A stretch of 64,000 nucleotides of DNA from Flavobacterium sp. 83. Its GTDB lineage: Bacteria > Bacteroidota > Bacteroidia > Flavobacteriales > Flavobacteriaceae. The position numbers were made by a program, and so were the translations under genes. Below the pieces are notes generated by a model, which saw only the letters and a program-made list of their open reading frames with translations, searched no databases and was not told where the DNA came from. How positions within the stretch are numbered: position 1 is the first letter of the stretch; the number at the start of each line of letters is the position of its first letter. Below are positions 36,053 through 45,246 of this stretch, piece by piece. The stretch is from positions 1,364,001-1,428,000 of the forward strand of contig NZ_JQMS01000001.1 in the NCBI RefSeq assembly GCF_000744835.1, given 5' to 3'.

Positions 36053-37044
36053 TTATATAAAGTTGAAATTTCTCTAATGTATTGATGGATTTCTAAAAAA
36101 TCTGTTTTTAAAATAGCTGTGATTTTTTCATTGGAATACTTGTTTGTAGAATATGATGCTTCTGCAGTTGAGCTAGGCAATTTTCTCTTTTGCATAAAAA
36201 TATTTGATAGAACCCAGTCTATTCGACAAAAAACATTTATAAAAAACGGGTTTATATGAATGTTAGGTCTTTTTACAAGTAGCGAATCAGCAATACTGTT
36301 CAAGACTTCTCGGAAAACGATGTTTTTTGCAATTAATGTAAATCGTTCATTGTGAATTTCGCTTTTCATTAATTGAGCTGCAATTCGGACTACATCTGTC
36401 ACGGCGACAAACCCAGAACTTCCCAAGGTGTAAAATGATAATCCTTTTTTTACTTTCGTAAAAAGTTGACCGCTTCCCTGTTCCCAAAAACCAGGACCAA
36501 TAATAACACCGGGATTTACAATTATAACTTGCAATCCTTCCTGTTGTCCACGCCAAATCTCCATTTCGGCGCCATATTTAGAAATAGCATAATCGCTGTG
36601 CGGCTTTTCGGGATTCCATTCAGTTTCTTCCGTAATTAGATTTTCATGGGCTGCTAAATCTCCAAGCGCAGCAATAGAGCTTACAAAACACAATTTTTTT
36701 ATAGTATTGGCAATACAAAAATTGACAATATTTGCAGTTCCCTCAATATTAGTTTTCCGAATTAAATTTTCGTCTTTTGGATCGAAAGATATCAAAGCTG
36801 CACAATGATAAACATAATCGATTCCCACGAATGCAATTTCTAATGTAGGAATGTCTGTTATGTCTGATTGAATCCACTCGATAGTATCAAACAAGTTCGA
36901 TTTTTTGTATAAATGAAATAGATTTTTAGTCTTTTCTATACTTCTTGTAGTGCGATAAATGGCACGTACATTTTCTCCATTTTCAATTAAATGAAGCAAT
37001 ACATGCGCACCTACTAAACCTGTTCCTCCTGTGACTAAAATCAT
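36049..37044 (-). CDS. NAD-dependent epimerase/dehydratase family protein
   Basis: A 331-residue extended short-chain dehydrogenase. The cofactor motif TGGTGLVGAHV begins at residue 5, the adenine-binding acidic residue follows in SDITD near 59, and the catalytic YAISK motif (Tyr and Lys) is near residue 151. The architecture resembles dihydroflavonol reductase/3-beta-HSD-like members that reduce ketones or act on nucleotide sugars. The substrate is not identifiable. It is a single-gene unit that diverges from tyrS and converges on the DUF4296 gene with a 4-bp overlap. Confidence 0.9.
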   Translation of the reverse strand: MILVTGGTGLVGAHVLLHLIENGENVRAIYRTTRSIEKTKNLFHLYKKSNLFDTIEWIQSDITDIPTLEIAFVGIDYVYHCAALISFDPKDENLIRKTNIEGTANIVNFCIANTIKKLCFVSSIAALGDLAAHENLITEETEWNPEKPHSDYAISKYGAEMEIWRGQQEGLQVIIVNPGVIIGPGFWEQGSGQLFTKVKKGLSFYTLGSSGFVAVTDVVRIAAQLMKSEIHNERFTLIAKNIVFREVLNSIADSLLVKRPNIHINPFFINVFCRIDWVLSNIFMQKRKLPSSTAEASYSTNKYSNEKITAILKTDFLEIHQYIREISTLYN

Positions 37045-37107
37045 TTGGTAAAGATAATAGATTGTTCGATTTTATATAGATAGATTTTCAAATTATGCAA
37101 TTAAAAC

Positions 37108-37115
37108 TATCTTTG
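37108..37115 (+). promoter_or_regulatory. Candidate -7 element of tyrS
   Basis: TATCTTTG is an excellent TAnnTTTG match. It ends on a GTG that could be read as an upstream start, which supports the ATG at 37136 as the real start and gives a leader of about 15 nt. Confidence 0.6.
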
Positions 37116-37135
37116 TGCAAATTGATTTTTATAAA

Positions 37136-38434
37136 ATGAAAAATATTATTTCCGAATTACAATGGCGTGGTTTAGTTCATGACATTATGCCTGGGACCGA
37201 AGAGCAACTTCTAAAAGAAATGACGACTACTTATATAGGATTTGATCCAACATCTGATTCCTTACATATTGGAAGTTTGGTTCCTATAATTCTTTTGGTT
37301 CATTTGAAAAATTTTGGTCACAAACCTATTGCATTGGTTGGTGGAGCTACAGGAATGATCGGGGATCCATCCGGTAAATCTGATGAGAGAAATCTTTTGG
37401 ATGAAGCTACTTTGAATCATAATGTAGATGGGATAAAAAGTGTTTTATCTCGTTTTTTAGATTTTAATTCGAATGAAATAAACGCGGCAGTTCTGGTAAA
37501 TAATTATGATTGGATGAAGAATTTGTCATTCATTAATTTCGCTCGTGACGTGGGTAAAAGAATCACCGTAAATTATATGATGGCCAAAGATTCTGTAAAG
37601 AAAAGATTGTCAGGCGAAGGTGAAGGGATGTCATTTACAGAGTTTACGTACCAATTAATTCAAGGATATGATTTTTACCATTTGCATAAAGAATACAACT
37701 GTTTGTTGCAAATGGGAGGTTCTGACCAATGGGGAAATATTACTACTGGAACTGAATTAGTTCGTCGTATGAATGTAGGTGAAGAGGCTAAAGCATTCGC
37801 GATGACTTGTCCTTTAATAACAAAAGCGGATGGTTCTAAATTTGGTAAATCAGAAGGAGGGAATGTTTGGTTAACTGCTGATAAAACTTCGGTTTATAAA
37901 TTTTACCAGTTTTGGTTGAATACTACTGATGTTGATGCAGAGAAATACATTAAGATTTTTACTTTTTTAGACAAAGAGACAATAGATAAACTTATTGAAG
38001 AACATAAAACGGCTCCGCATTTAAGAGTTTTACAAAGAAGACTGGCCGAAGAGTTAACGGTTTTTGTTCATTCAAAAGAAGATTTAGAAAAAGCTATTAA
38101 AGCTTCTAATATTTTGTTTGGAAATGCAACTGCCGATGATTTGAAACAATTAGACGAGGCTACTTTCCTAGAAGTTTTTGAAGGTGTTCCTCAAGCTGAA
38201 ATTGCCAGAAATGAAATCGAAGTCGGACTTGATATTGTAACCGTTTTGAATGAAAAAACAGCGTTTATGAAGTCAAATGGTGAGGCAAGACGTGCTTTGA
38301 CTGCAAATTCAATATCTGTCAATAAAGAAAAAGTTACAGAAGAATTTGTGCTTTCGACCAAAGATTTGATTAACAACCAATTTGTGTTGTTGCAAAGCGG
38401 AAAGAAAAATTATTTTGTAGTAAGAATTGTTTAA
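37136..38434 (+). CDS. tyrS: Tyrosyl-tRNA synthetase
   Basis: Class Ic synthetase that charges tRNA-Tyr. The 432-residue product has the HIGH-type motif HIGSL at residues 44-48, the tyrosine-pocket segment [13 protein letters not shown] near 180, and the KMSKS-type motif KFGKS at 235-239. A C-terminal S4-like RNA-binding domain follows ([19 protein letters not shown] near residue 385). The start was set at ATG 37136 since the GTG at 37115 lies inside the -7 element. It is a single-gene unit, divergent from the epimerase. Confidence 0.97.
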   Translation: MKNIISELQWRGLVHDIMPGTEEQLLKEMTTTYIGFDPTSDSLHIGSLVPIILLVHLKNFGHKPIALVGGATGMIGDPSGKSDERNLLDEATLNHNVDGIKSVLSRFLDFNSNEINAAVLVNNYDWMKNLSFINFARDVGKRITVNYMMAKDSVKKRLSGEGEGMSFTEFTYQLIQGYDFYHLHKEYNCLLQMGGSDQWGNITTGTELVRRMNVGEEAKAFAMTCPLITKADGSKFGKSEGGNVWLTADKTSVYKFYQFWLNTTDVDAEKYIKIFTFLDKETIDKLIEEHKTAPHLRVLQRRLAEELTVFVHSKEDLEKAIKASNILFGNATADDLKQLDEATFLEVFEGVPQAEIARNEIEVGLDIVTVLNEKTAFMKSNGEARRALTANSISVNKEKVTEEFVLSTKDLINNQFVLLQSGKKNYFVVRIV

Positions 38435-38491
38435 CAGCTTAATTGGTTATTTGTTTAATCAATACTAATTAAACAAATCAACGATTAAACT

Positions 38492-39487
38492 TTATAAAAC
38501 CATCAAGTTACAACCTCGAATATCAGAATTATCAAAACGTCCCAATACCTCGAAAGAGTTGTTGGGATTTTTTTTGCCTAAATCCTGAGTGGCAATAAAA
38601 GAGCAGGAATTGATATTGGCTAAATCAATTACGTTGATGCCCCCCGTTTTTCCGTCTGGAATGTAGGTCAAAGCATCTTCGGTATCACGAATGAGGATTT
38701 GCATCCAAGAAGGGCATTCAAATACGCCATTTCCTAAAGAATACGCTTGTGAAAGTAATTCGGTCATCCCGTATTCTGAATGAATCGCTGAAACGCCAAA
38801 TCCTGCACACAGTTGTTCGTGTAATTCTTCCCGAATCATTTCTTTTCGTTTGCCTTTCATTCCGCCTGTTTCCATGATTATGGTGTTTTGCAGTTTAAAG
38901 TCATGTTTTTCAATCAAATCTAGCAATGCATAAGTGACACCAATCAGAATGACATTTTGACCGGCTTGATCCAGAGCAATTAGTTTCGCTATAAGTTCAT
39001 CATGGTTGTGTAGATAAAAGCCACTTTCTGGATGATTGGAAAGTGTTATCAAATCTTCAACCATATAAATCAAAGAAGAACCTTCTCTTTCCAAATAAGA
39101 AGGCAACAAAGCCAAAACAACATAATCTTCGATGTTGCCATAAAACTGAGAGAATCCTTTGCGGTAACTTTCTTCGTAGATGGAAGCGTCTGTGACTAAA
39201 TGCTTACTAGTAATCATTCCGGTGGTTCCACTGCTGGTGAAGGTTTCTTCAATTGTATCGGTATTAGAAACCACTTCATGGCTCTTAAAGAACTGAATCG
39301 GTAAAAAGGGAATTTGCCCTAAAGATTTTACTTTATGAGGGTCTGTTTTTAAAAAATTGCAAAATTCATGATAGACGGTATTGTTTTCGTATTGGAAACG
39401 AAATACTTTTAAGGCAATTTTCTCAAATTGTTTTTGACTAGAAATAGCAAATATATCGGAGGATGTAATCAAGGATTTTTTTTGCAA
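38492..39487 (-). CDS. LuxE-like acyl transferase / adenylate-forming family protein
   Basis: A 331-residue protein of the acyl-protein synthetase (LuxE)/adenylate-forming fold. The phosphate-binding loop FTSSGTTGM lies at residues 83-91, and later family segments include METGGMKG near 206, HSEYGMTELLSQAYS near 236 and a C-terminal DLGKK-GRFDNSDIRGCNL region. It is shorter than full acyl-CoA ligases (about 500). LuxE proteins activate fatty acids and transfer them to a protein cysteine; here no luciferase or reductase partner is present, so the acyl acceptor and role are unknown. It is a single-gene unit converging on tyrS. Confidence 0.82.
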   Translation of the reverse strand: MQKKSLITSSDIFAISSQKQFEKIALKVFRFQYENNTVYHEFCNFLKTDPHKVKSLGQIPFLPIQFFKSHEVVSNTDTIEETFTSSGTTGMITSKHLVTDASIYEESYRKGFSQFYGNIEDYVVLALLPSYLEREGSSLIYMVEDLITLSNHPESGFYLHNHDELIAKLIALDQAGQNVILIGVTYALLDLIEKHDFKLQNTIIMETGGMKGKRKEMIREELHEQLCAGFGVSAIHSEYGMTELLSQAYSLGNGVFECPSWMQILIRDTEDALTYIPDGKTGGINVIDLANINSCSFIATQDLGKKNPNNSFEVLGRFDNSDIRGCNLMVL

Positions 39488-39575
39488 AAGTAACTAAAAA
39501 AATTATTGGTATTTCATTCACAAAACAGGAATAATATGTTTTTTGGAGGCTATTGCGTTATGATTCTACATAAAA

Positions 39576-39601
39576 AAAGCTCCAAATACTATTGGAGCTT
39601 T
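39576..39601 (-). terminator. Terminator of the T9SS sorting-domain gene
   Basis: AAAGCTCCAA and its exact complement (39576-39585 and 39592-39601), followed by a T-run on the minus strand, directly after the gene at 39620. Confidence 0.8.
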
Positions 39602-39619
39602 AATGTTTAAATTTTGATA

Positions 39620-39958
39620 TTATCGGATAATCAATTTTCTGGTTGCAGTTGCATCATTCTCATTGATTTTAATGATGTAAACGCCAGAAGTAAGATTTGA
39701 AACATTTAGTTCTCTTGAACTCAGCATTGTTTGGAGTACTTTTTTTCCTAAAACATCAAAGATAATTATTTCTTTATCCAAGTCATTTTTTGAAGTAATG
39801 TAAACTTTTCCATTACTCACGGGGTTCGGATACAAGCTTAAGCCTTCTATCGAAGCAGTTTCTTGTGTTCTTGGCTGTTGTTTGTTTTCTTGAGCGGAAA
39901 GGCTCACTGAAAAGAAAAAAACCAATAAGATAGTAATATAAAAGTAGTTTTTCGCCAT
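39620..39958 (-). CDS. Small secreted protein consisting mainly of a T9SS type A sorting domain
   Basis: A 112-residue exported protein. A signal peptide (residues 1-22, ending LSAQ) is followed by only about 17 linker residues and then a complete type A C-terminal sorting domain of the type IX secretion system: LSLYPNPVSNGKVYI near 40-54, IFDVLGKKVL near 66-75, LTSGVYIIKI near 87-96 and the terminal RKLIIR. Such domains normally sit at the end of large cargo proteins; here there is almost no cargo. It may be a remnant of a larger gene, a decoy or an intact mini-protein. A terminator separates it from the upstream lipoprotein gene. Confidence 0.85.
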   Translation of the reverse strand: MAKNYFYITILLVFFFSVSLSAQENKQQPRTQETASIEGLSLYPNPVSNGKVYITSKNDLDKEIIIFDVLGKKVLQTMLSSRELNVSNLTSGVYIIKINENDATATRKLIIR

Positions 39959-40010
39959 GATTTAGATTTGTTACGTAAATATATAAAAAATATTTCAAAT
40001 ATTGTACCAC

Positions 40011-40043
40011 AAAAAAAAACACCTCTCATAAAGAGAAGTGTTC
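40011..40043 (-). terminator. Terminator of the beta-helix lipoprotein gene
   Basis: ACACCTCTC (40019-40027) pairs with GAGAAGTGT (40033-40041, one G-U pair), followed on the minus strand by a long T-run (40018 down to 40011). This is a strong intrinsic terminator. Confidence 0.85.
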
Positions 40044-40076
40044 ATCTTTTATTTATTAGTGTTTTTAGACTAAGAA

Positions 40077-41267
40077 CTACTTGATTAAGCTTGTGCCACC
40101 AACGGTTGCCCAAGCACCAGCAGTTAATGAAGCACCGGTTGCAGTTGTACTTGGTACAAAATTTCCAACTGGGAAATTAACTACAATACTTGAAGTTGCT
40201 CCCACAGGTATAATTTGTGAAGTTGAAGAGATAGTCACATTAGTTAATTTTAATTTTGAACCATTAACTTGATTTGTGTTTGTAGTAGCATCTTGAATTT
40301 TTACCGCAGCACCTTGGTAAACAGTTGTCCCTTCAGTATAGTCTCCGTATCCTGAGATAATGATATTGCTATAATCTCCATTACCTTCTTTTTTGAATTG
40401 GAAAGCATCAACTTGAATATCACCAGCAGTTTCTGGTGTACATCCTGCTTCTCTTTTTAAAGTGATGTTAGTAACTTTTGGAAAGAAGGCATTATTGTTG
40501 TTAGAACATTCAATTTCCATTCCGAAGTTTCCTTTACCCGTTTGGTAAGCATACCAGTTAGAGTTGTTTTGACCTTGCCATCCATCTTGCCAGTCAAAAG
40601 CATCATCGTAGTTACCGTAAGAGATAGCATTTGTCATGCTTACAGTTCCTCCAAAAAATTCATATCCATCATCAGCACCTTTGTAAGAAACTAAGTGGTC
40701 TAATGTTGTTCCTGAACCTACTGAATAAAATGTGAATCCATTATTTTCTTTTGTTCCATCAGCTAATTTTGCTCCAGCATATTCAACTCTTGCATAGGTT
40801 AATGAACCTCCGTTGTGAGTAGCATTTGTTCCTCCATAAGGTAATGCATTCCCATCTTCAGAAGTAGATGTAGTTACACCACCAATTGCTTTTATAGGTG
40901 CATCACCATAGATGATGATTCCTCCCCAAGAACCTGGAGTTGCAGATGCTTCAGTAAATACTACTGGTTTGTCAGCTGTACCGTTAATGTTCAATTTTCC
41001 TCCGTTTAAAACAACTAATGCGTTGTCTCCGGTAGTTTTATTAGCTGTAATTGTAGAACCTGCTTCGAAAGTTACTGTTACTCCTGAAGCAACTTTAACA
41101 ATACCTTTTAAAGTATAATTTCCGTATGCAAAAGTTTTATTTGCAGTTATTGTACCTGTAATTTCGCCTGTTGCCGCTGGTGTAACAGGAGTTGGACTGT
41201 CACTACTTGAGCAAGAATTTAGAAATAACCCTGTAGCAAGTGCTAAAGCAAAAAATTTAGTTTTCAT
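40077..41267 (-). CDS. Secreted right-handed beta-helix-like lipoprotein
   Basis: A 396-residue lipoprotein: signal peptide ending LNSC (Cys19) followed by SSSDSP, a typical sorting context for surface export. The remainder is Gly/Thr/Asn-rich with repeated short beta strands (GIVKVASGVTVTFEAGS, ALVVLNGGKLNINGT, GWGGIIIYG-like), the look of a parallel beta-helix. Later segments ADDGYEFFGGTVSMTNAISYGNYDDAFDWQDG are characteristic of a family often mis-annotated as a transporter. Enzymatic activity is not evident. It follows the TonB receptor in orientation but has its own predicted Pho-type promoter at 41303-41336, so phosphate-regulated expression is inferred. Confidence 0.8.
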   Translation of the reverse strand: MKTKFFALALATGLFLNSCSSSDSPTPVTPAATGEITGTITANKTFAYGNYTLKGIVKVASGVTVTFEAGSTITANKTTGDNALVVLNGGKLNINGTADKPVVFTEASATPGSWGGIIIYGDAPIKAIGGVTTSTSEDGNALPYGGTNATHNGGSLTYARVEYAGAKLADGTKENNGFTFYSVGSGTTLDHLVSYKGADDGYEFFGGTVSMTNAISYGNYDDAFDWQDGWQGQNNSNWYAYQTGKGNFGMEIECSNNNNAFFPKVTNITLKREAGCTPETAGDIQVDAFQFKKEGNGDYSNIIISGYGDYTEGTTVYQGAAVKIQDATTNTNQVNGSKLKLTNVTISSTSQIIPVGATSSIVVNFPVGNFVPSTTATGASLTAGAWATVGGTSLIK

Positions 41268-41302
41268 AGTTTATTGTATTATTTATTGTTTTTTATTTTT
41301 GT

Positions 41303-41336
41303 CAAAATTATGGGATAACTTTACAAAATGTGTTAG
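41303..41336 (-). promoter_or_regulatory. Predicted Pho box and -7 element of the lipoprotein gene
   Basis: On the minus strand CTAACA (41336-41331), 5 bp, TGTAAA (41325-41320), 13 bp, TTTG (41306-41303). The last eight bases before the transcript read TAATTTTG, matching TAnnTTTG. The spacing equals that at the TonB receptor and porin promoters. The second hexamer is the weakest of the three sites. Confidence 0.55.
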
Positions 41337-41420
41337 CTGAACATTACAATAATGTTACTAAAAAAACACTTAAATGTGAAGCGAATGTTAAGGTCATAAC
41401 ATAAGTTTTAAGTATTAAAA

Positions 41421-41442
41421 AAGCCCTAAATGAATAGGGCCT
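41421..41442 (-). terminator. Terminator of the TonB receptor gene
   Basis: AAGCCCTA pairs with TAGGGCCT across a 6-nt loop (arms about 41421-41428 and 41435-41442), with a T-run on the minus strand, between the receptor and the lipoprotein gene. It makes these separate transcripts. Confidence 0.8.
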
Positions 41443-41466
41443 TTTCAGTGTTTTCTATTGTGTGTG

Positions 41467-44268
41467 TTAAAAAGTGTATCCTAAATTAATTGAGAACCCT
41501 CTTCCTTTTTTATAACTATTCGTTATGTTTGATTGCTCAACAATAGATGAAGTTCCGTTATTTCCTTGTTCGGATTTTCGCATTGGATCAAGTAGATTAT
41601 CAGCGCTGAATTTTAAATCAAAATGATCTGATAATTTGCTGCTCCAAATAAAATCTAATTGTTGAACAGGTAGTTCATAAATATGGTCTAATCCTCCTGT
41701 TCCTACTGCATAAATTCTTTTTCCAAATACTGAATAAACTAACGAAATCGTATTGCTCCAAGATTCACTTAAATCAAATTGGTATTTTAAATCAGAGTTG
41801 ATTAACCATTTTGAAGCTCCCTGAAGTTCTCTGTTTTTAAAAGTTTCAATTGATGTTGTTACGTTTCCGTCACTGTCAGTTGTGGTTGGTTTTACAGCTA
41901 CTTTTGTATGCATTAATGAAGTGTTGAATCCAAAAGAGAAATCAGATAAACTTTTGTTGATTCTTGCAAAGTCAAAGATAAACTCGATTTCAGCTCCGTA
42001 TAAAACGGCATTATCAGAATTCAAATAAGTGGTAATAGTTGAATTTGCGGCATTAGAGATGAATGTTCTTTCGATAGGCTGATCAATTTTTTTACCGAAT
42101 AATCCAAGTACAAAAACTTCTTTTGATGTTGGGAATAATTCATATTTTAAATCAACATTATAATTGTTGCTGTTTTCTAAAAATGGATTTCCTTTTGTTG
42201 AGGTTCCGTCAGCATTGATGTACTCGATAGGATATGATTCCATAACAACAGGTCTTGTGTATGTTTTTCCAGTAGCAAAACGTAGATTCGAATTTTCATT
42301 TAAGCCATATTTCACATTTAAAGCAGGTAAAACATACAAGTTGTCGTATTTTAAAGTTTTGAATGGATCTGAGAATGAACCTTGTGTTCTGTATTTTGTT
42401 TCCCTCATTGTACTTTCTAAACGAATTCCTCCGTTTACTTCCCATTTTTCTCCAAACTTGTAAAGTAAGTTAGCATAACCCGCATTAGCAGTTTCTTTTA
42501 ATTTTGCCTGATAAGTTGCATTAGAACTTTCTCTGAAACTAATAGCATTTGACCCAAGATAACTATTTAATTGAGTGTCCAATGAATTTAATGGTGCTGT
42601 AAAACTGTTCGGAGCACTATTGTTTATCGGGGTAATAAAACGATAAGTTGAATTCATATTAGACATGTTTCCATTATATCCAGCGGTGAAAATGTTATTT
42701 TTTTCGTTTTTACCAAATTTCAAACTGTATTCTCCTAAACCAGAAAAGTAAGAATCACCAGAAATATCCAAATACTGTTTGATGAAATTGTTTCCTGCAA
42801 CAGAAACTAATATATCGTCTGTTCCTGATCTTGTTCCTGAAAAGAACTTTCTGTCCGGTTGCGCATATTTAGTGATTGCATACGAAACGGCTGCTTTTAT
42901 ATTTTGAGTTTTGTCTTCATTCAATGCATATTCTCCCAATAACTGGTTGTTCAAATAATTAGATTCGTCTAATTGATTCGTTCTTATTAAAGTGTTATTG
43001 TTGCTTGAGTTTGAATCAGCTACACCAAATTGATCTTTAACCAAATTTTCAGTAGTTCTAATGAAAAGGGTGTTGTACGAAAGTTTTAATCTATCAGTGG
43101 TGTAATTTAATCCAACTAAAGAAGACAATGATGTTTTATAGCGGTATTCTGTATTGTCAAAATCATTTCTGTAGGTAAAGCCAGAAGGGTTATTTGTAAA
43201 TGTTCTTTCCACTCCGTTTCTAATAGAATAATTATTATCAAAATTGATGGAAAGTAAGTAAGAAAAAGTCTTGTCATCTTTCAGGTTGAATTTCTCTGAA
43301 TGAAGAAAACCTACACTAGTGTTTAAAGGGCTGTTTATTTTTGAAACATCAAATCCACTTTTAAAAGATTTTAAAGATTGATCAGGGGTAAGTGTATAAC
43401 TTGAAGGAGTATTTCCTAAAAGTTTAGGAATTTTTCTGTCGTTTCCAGTCAAGCCAAATAATCCTTTGGTAGAATTAGCATCTTTGGAAATTAAGAAGTC
43501 TTCTAAATTGTTATTCATAGTGTAGCCTAATCCAATATTTAATTTGGTTACGCTTTTTGAACCTTTAGAGGTTTGGATGTTAAAAGTACCTCCAGCAAAA
43601 TCCCCATAAATGTTTGGGTTAAATGTTTTGTATACTTCTATTACACCTACAATGTCAGTAGAAAATAAGTCTAAGGGAATGATTTTTTTGAAAGGATTGT
43701 TAGTTGGAGCAGCAAGGTCATTTATCAATAAGTTATTGTATCGGTCTTCTAATCCACGAACAAATAAACCTCTTGAGCCTACTTTAGTAATTCCTGTTAT
43801 TTTGGTAAGCCCTTCTTCTACATCACTAACTCCTTTACGAGCCATTTCTTGCGCACCAATACTTTGCTTTATTACAACAGCTTTCTTTTGGTCAAGTAAT
43901 AAAACCGTTTCTTTTTCTCTGCTTGTCGTGTTCTTTATTACTACATCTTCCAGTTTGTAGCTTCCTGAACCAATCGCTTGATTTATCGTTGATGTTTCAT
44001 TGGCAACTACTGTTACCGGAACATCTATAGATTCATAACCTACAAAGCTGAATTGAACTATATAGGTTCCAGGTGCAACAGCGATAGTGTATTTACCATC
44101 AATATCAGTATTTGCTCCTACATTAGTTCCTTTTATAAGTACGTTTGCAAAAGGTAATGATTGATTGTTAGCGTCTTTATCAGTAAGGATCCCTGAAATG
44201 GTACCTTTATTCTGTGAAAAAGAAAAACTTGTGATTAATAATGCTATAAACAATATTTTAAATTTCAT
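41467..44268 (-). CDS. TonB-dependent receptor of the CarboxypepD_reg-plug-barrel type
   Basis: A 933-residue outer-membrane transporter. A signal peptide (residues 1-18) is followed by a carboxypeptidase-regulatory-like domain (about 22-110: GTISGILTDKDANNQSLPFANV), a TonB plug (about 125-235: TKITGITKVGSRGLFVRGLEDRYNN) and a beta-barrel ending INLGYTF. There is no SusD partner beside it; instead a surface lipoprotein gene follows. The ligand is not readable from sequence. It lies divergently from the PhoB-like regulator and its promoter carries the same box as the phosphate porin, so uptake of a phosphorus compound is the best inference. Iron or peptide uptake remains possible. Confidence 0.92.
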   Translation of the reverse strand: MKFKILFIALLITSFSFSQNKGTISGILTDKDANNQSLPFANVLIKGTNVGANTDIDGKYTIAVAPGTYIVQFSFVGYESIDVPVTVVANETSTINQAIGSGSYKLEDVVIKNTTSREKETVLLLDQKKAVVIKQSIGAQEMARKGVSDVEEGLTKITGITKVGSRGLFVRGLEDRYNNLLINDLAAPTNNPFKKIIPLDLFSTDIVGVIEVYKTFNPNIYGDFAGGTFNIQTSKGSKSVTKLNIGLGYTMNNNLEDFLISKDANSTKGLFGLTGNDRKIPKLLGNTPSSYTLTPDQSLKSFKSGFDVSKINSPLNTSVGFLHSEKFNLKDDKTFSYLLSINFDNNYSIRNGVERTFTNNPSGFTYRNDFDNTEYRYKTSLSSLVGLNYTTDRLKLSYNTLFIRTTENLVKDQFGVADSNSSNNNTLIRTNQLDESNYLNNQLLGEYALNEDKTQNIKAAVSYAITKYAQPDRKFFSGTRSGTDDILVSVAGNNFIKQYLDISGDSYFSGLGEYSLKFGKNEKNNIFTAGYNGNMSNMNSTYRFITPINNSAPNSFTAPLNSLDTQLNSYLGSNAISFRESSNATYQAKLKETANAGYANLLYKFGEKWEVNGGIRLESTMRETKYRTQGSFSDPFKTLKYDNLYVLPALNVKYGLNENSNLRFATGKTYTRPVVMESYPIEYINADGTSTKGNPFLENSNNYNVDLKYELFPTSKEVFVLGLFGKKIDQPIERTFISNAANSTITTYLNSDNAVLYGAEIEFIFDFARINKSLSDFSFGFNTSLMHTKVAVKPTTTDSDGNVTTSIETFKNRELQGASKWLINSDLKYQFDLSESWSNTISLVYSVFGKRIYAVGTGGLDHIYELPVQQLDFIWSSKLSDHFDLKFSADNLLDPMRKSEQGNNGTSSIVEQSNITNSYKKGRGFSINLGYTF

Positions 44269-44291
44269 TTTTTATCTGTTTTATTTTTATG

Positions 44292-44325
44292 CAAAGTAAT
44301 GGCCGCTTTGTAAATTAAATGTTAG
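44292..44325 (-). promoter_or_regulatory. Predicted Pho box and -7 element of the TonB receptor
   Basis: On the minus strand CTAACA (44325-44320), 5 bp, TTTACA (44314-44309), 13 bp, TTTG (44295-44292). The receptor ATG follows 23 bp later. The hexamers are 11 bp apart, one helical turn, as expected for a PhoB/OmpR-type dimer. Confidence 0.65.
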
Positions 44326-44493
44326 TTAGTTATTACCATTTAGTTTCTTGAATATTAATAAATCGTTAACATATTAAATTACGGTTAATGTGATTTTTAA
44401 ACGATTCTTTTATTGTTATATTTACAATCGGAATTGAATATCACTGAGTATTTCAGGAGTAAATTCCTTTAGAATAATATAATTTTTCTATTT

Positions 44494-45177
44494 ATGAAAA
44501 AAAGAAATACAAAGATTTTACTGGTAGATGACGAGCCGGATATTTTAGAAATAGTGGGGTATAATCTTACCCAGGAAGGGTATCAGATATTTACGGCGGC
44601 CAACGGAAAAGAAGCTATTATAAAGGCCAAAAAAGAGTTGCCTGATCTTATTATAATGGATGTAATGATGCCGGAAATGGATGGAATGGAAGCTTGTGAA
44701 AATATTAGAAAAATACCGGAATTGAATAATGTAATCATCACTTTTCTTACAGCAAGAAGCGAAGATTATTCTCAAGTTGCAGGCTTTGATGCCGGCGCTG
44801 ATGATTATATTACAAAACCAATCAAGCCAAAATTATTAGTAAGTAAAGTTAAAGCATTGCTAAGACGCTTGAAAGAGCAGGAGCAAAATAGTGAAACCCT
44901 TAACGTAGGTGGAATTGAAATCAATCGGGAAGAATATAAAATTAGAAAAGATAATGTAGAGATTGCTTTGCCACGAAAAGAATTTGAATTATTTTATTTG
45001 TTAGCTTCAAAGCCTGGAAAAGTATTTAAACGTGATGAGATTTTAGATAAGGTCTGGGGTAACGAAGTCGTTGTTGGGGGGAGAACCATAGATGTTCATA
45101 TTAGAAAATTACGAGAAAAAATTGGTGAAGATTTATTCAAAACAATAAAAGGAGTAGGGTATAAGTTTGAAGTATAA
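44494..45177 (+). CDS. PhoB-like response regulator (OmpR family)
   Basis: A 227-residue DNA-binding response regulator. The receiver domain has LLVDDEPDILEIV (acidic pair near residues 10-11), phospho-acceptor Asp in LIIMDVMMPEMDG near residue 54 and the conserved lysine in DYITKPIKPK near 106. A winged-helix domain of the OmpR/PhoB type follows (about 130-227), with GGRTIDVHIRKLREKIG and KGVGYKFE typical of PhoB. The kinase gene follows 60 bp downstream. Position between a predicted phosphate-regulated receptor and the pst cluster supports a phosphate role. The upstream region has a degenerate box-like pair (TTAATG and TTTAAA, 44385-44401), which could allow autoregulation. Confidence 0.9.
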   Translation: MKKRNTKILLVDDEPDILEIVGYNLTQEGYQIFTAANGKEAIIKAKKELPDLIIMDVMMPEMDGMEACENIRKIPELNNVIITFLTARSEDYSQVAGFDAGADDYITKPIKPKLLVSKVKALLRRLKEQEQNSETLNVGGIEINREEYKIRKDNVEIALPRKEFELFYLLASKPGKVFKRDEILDKVWGNEVVVGGRTIDVHIRKLREKIGEDLFKTIKGVGYKFEV

Positions 45178-45246
45178 TTAAACTCACTTTTTTATTAGAA
45201 TAACAAAATGCAAATCAAATCGCTGTAATGGTGAGATGTGAAATCA

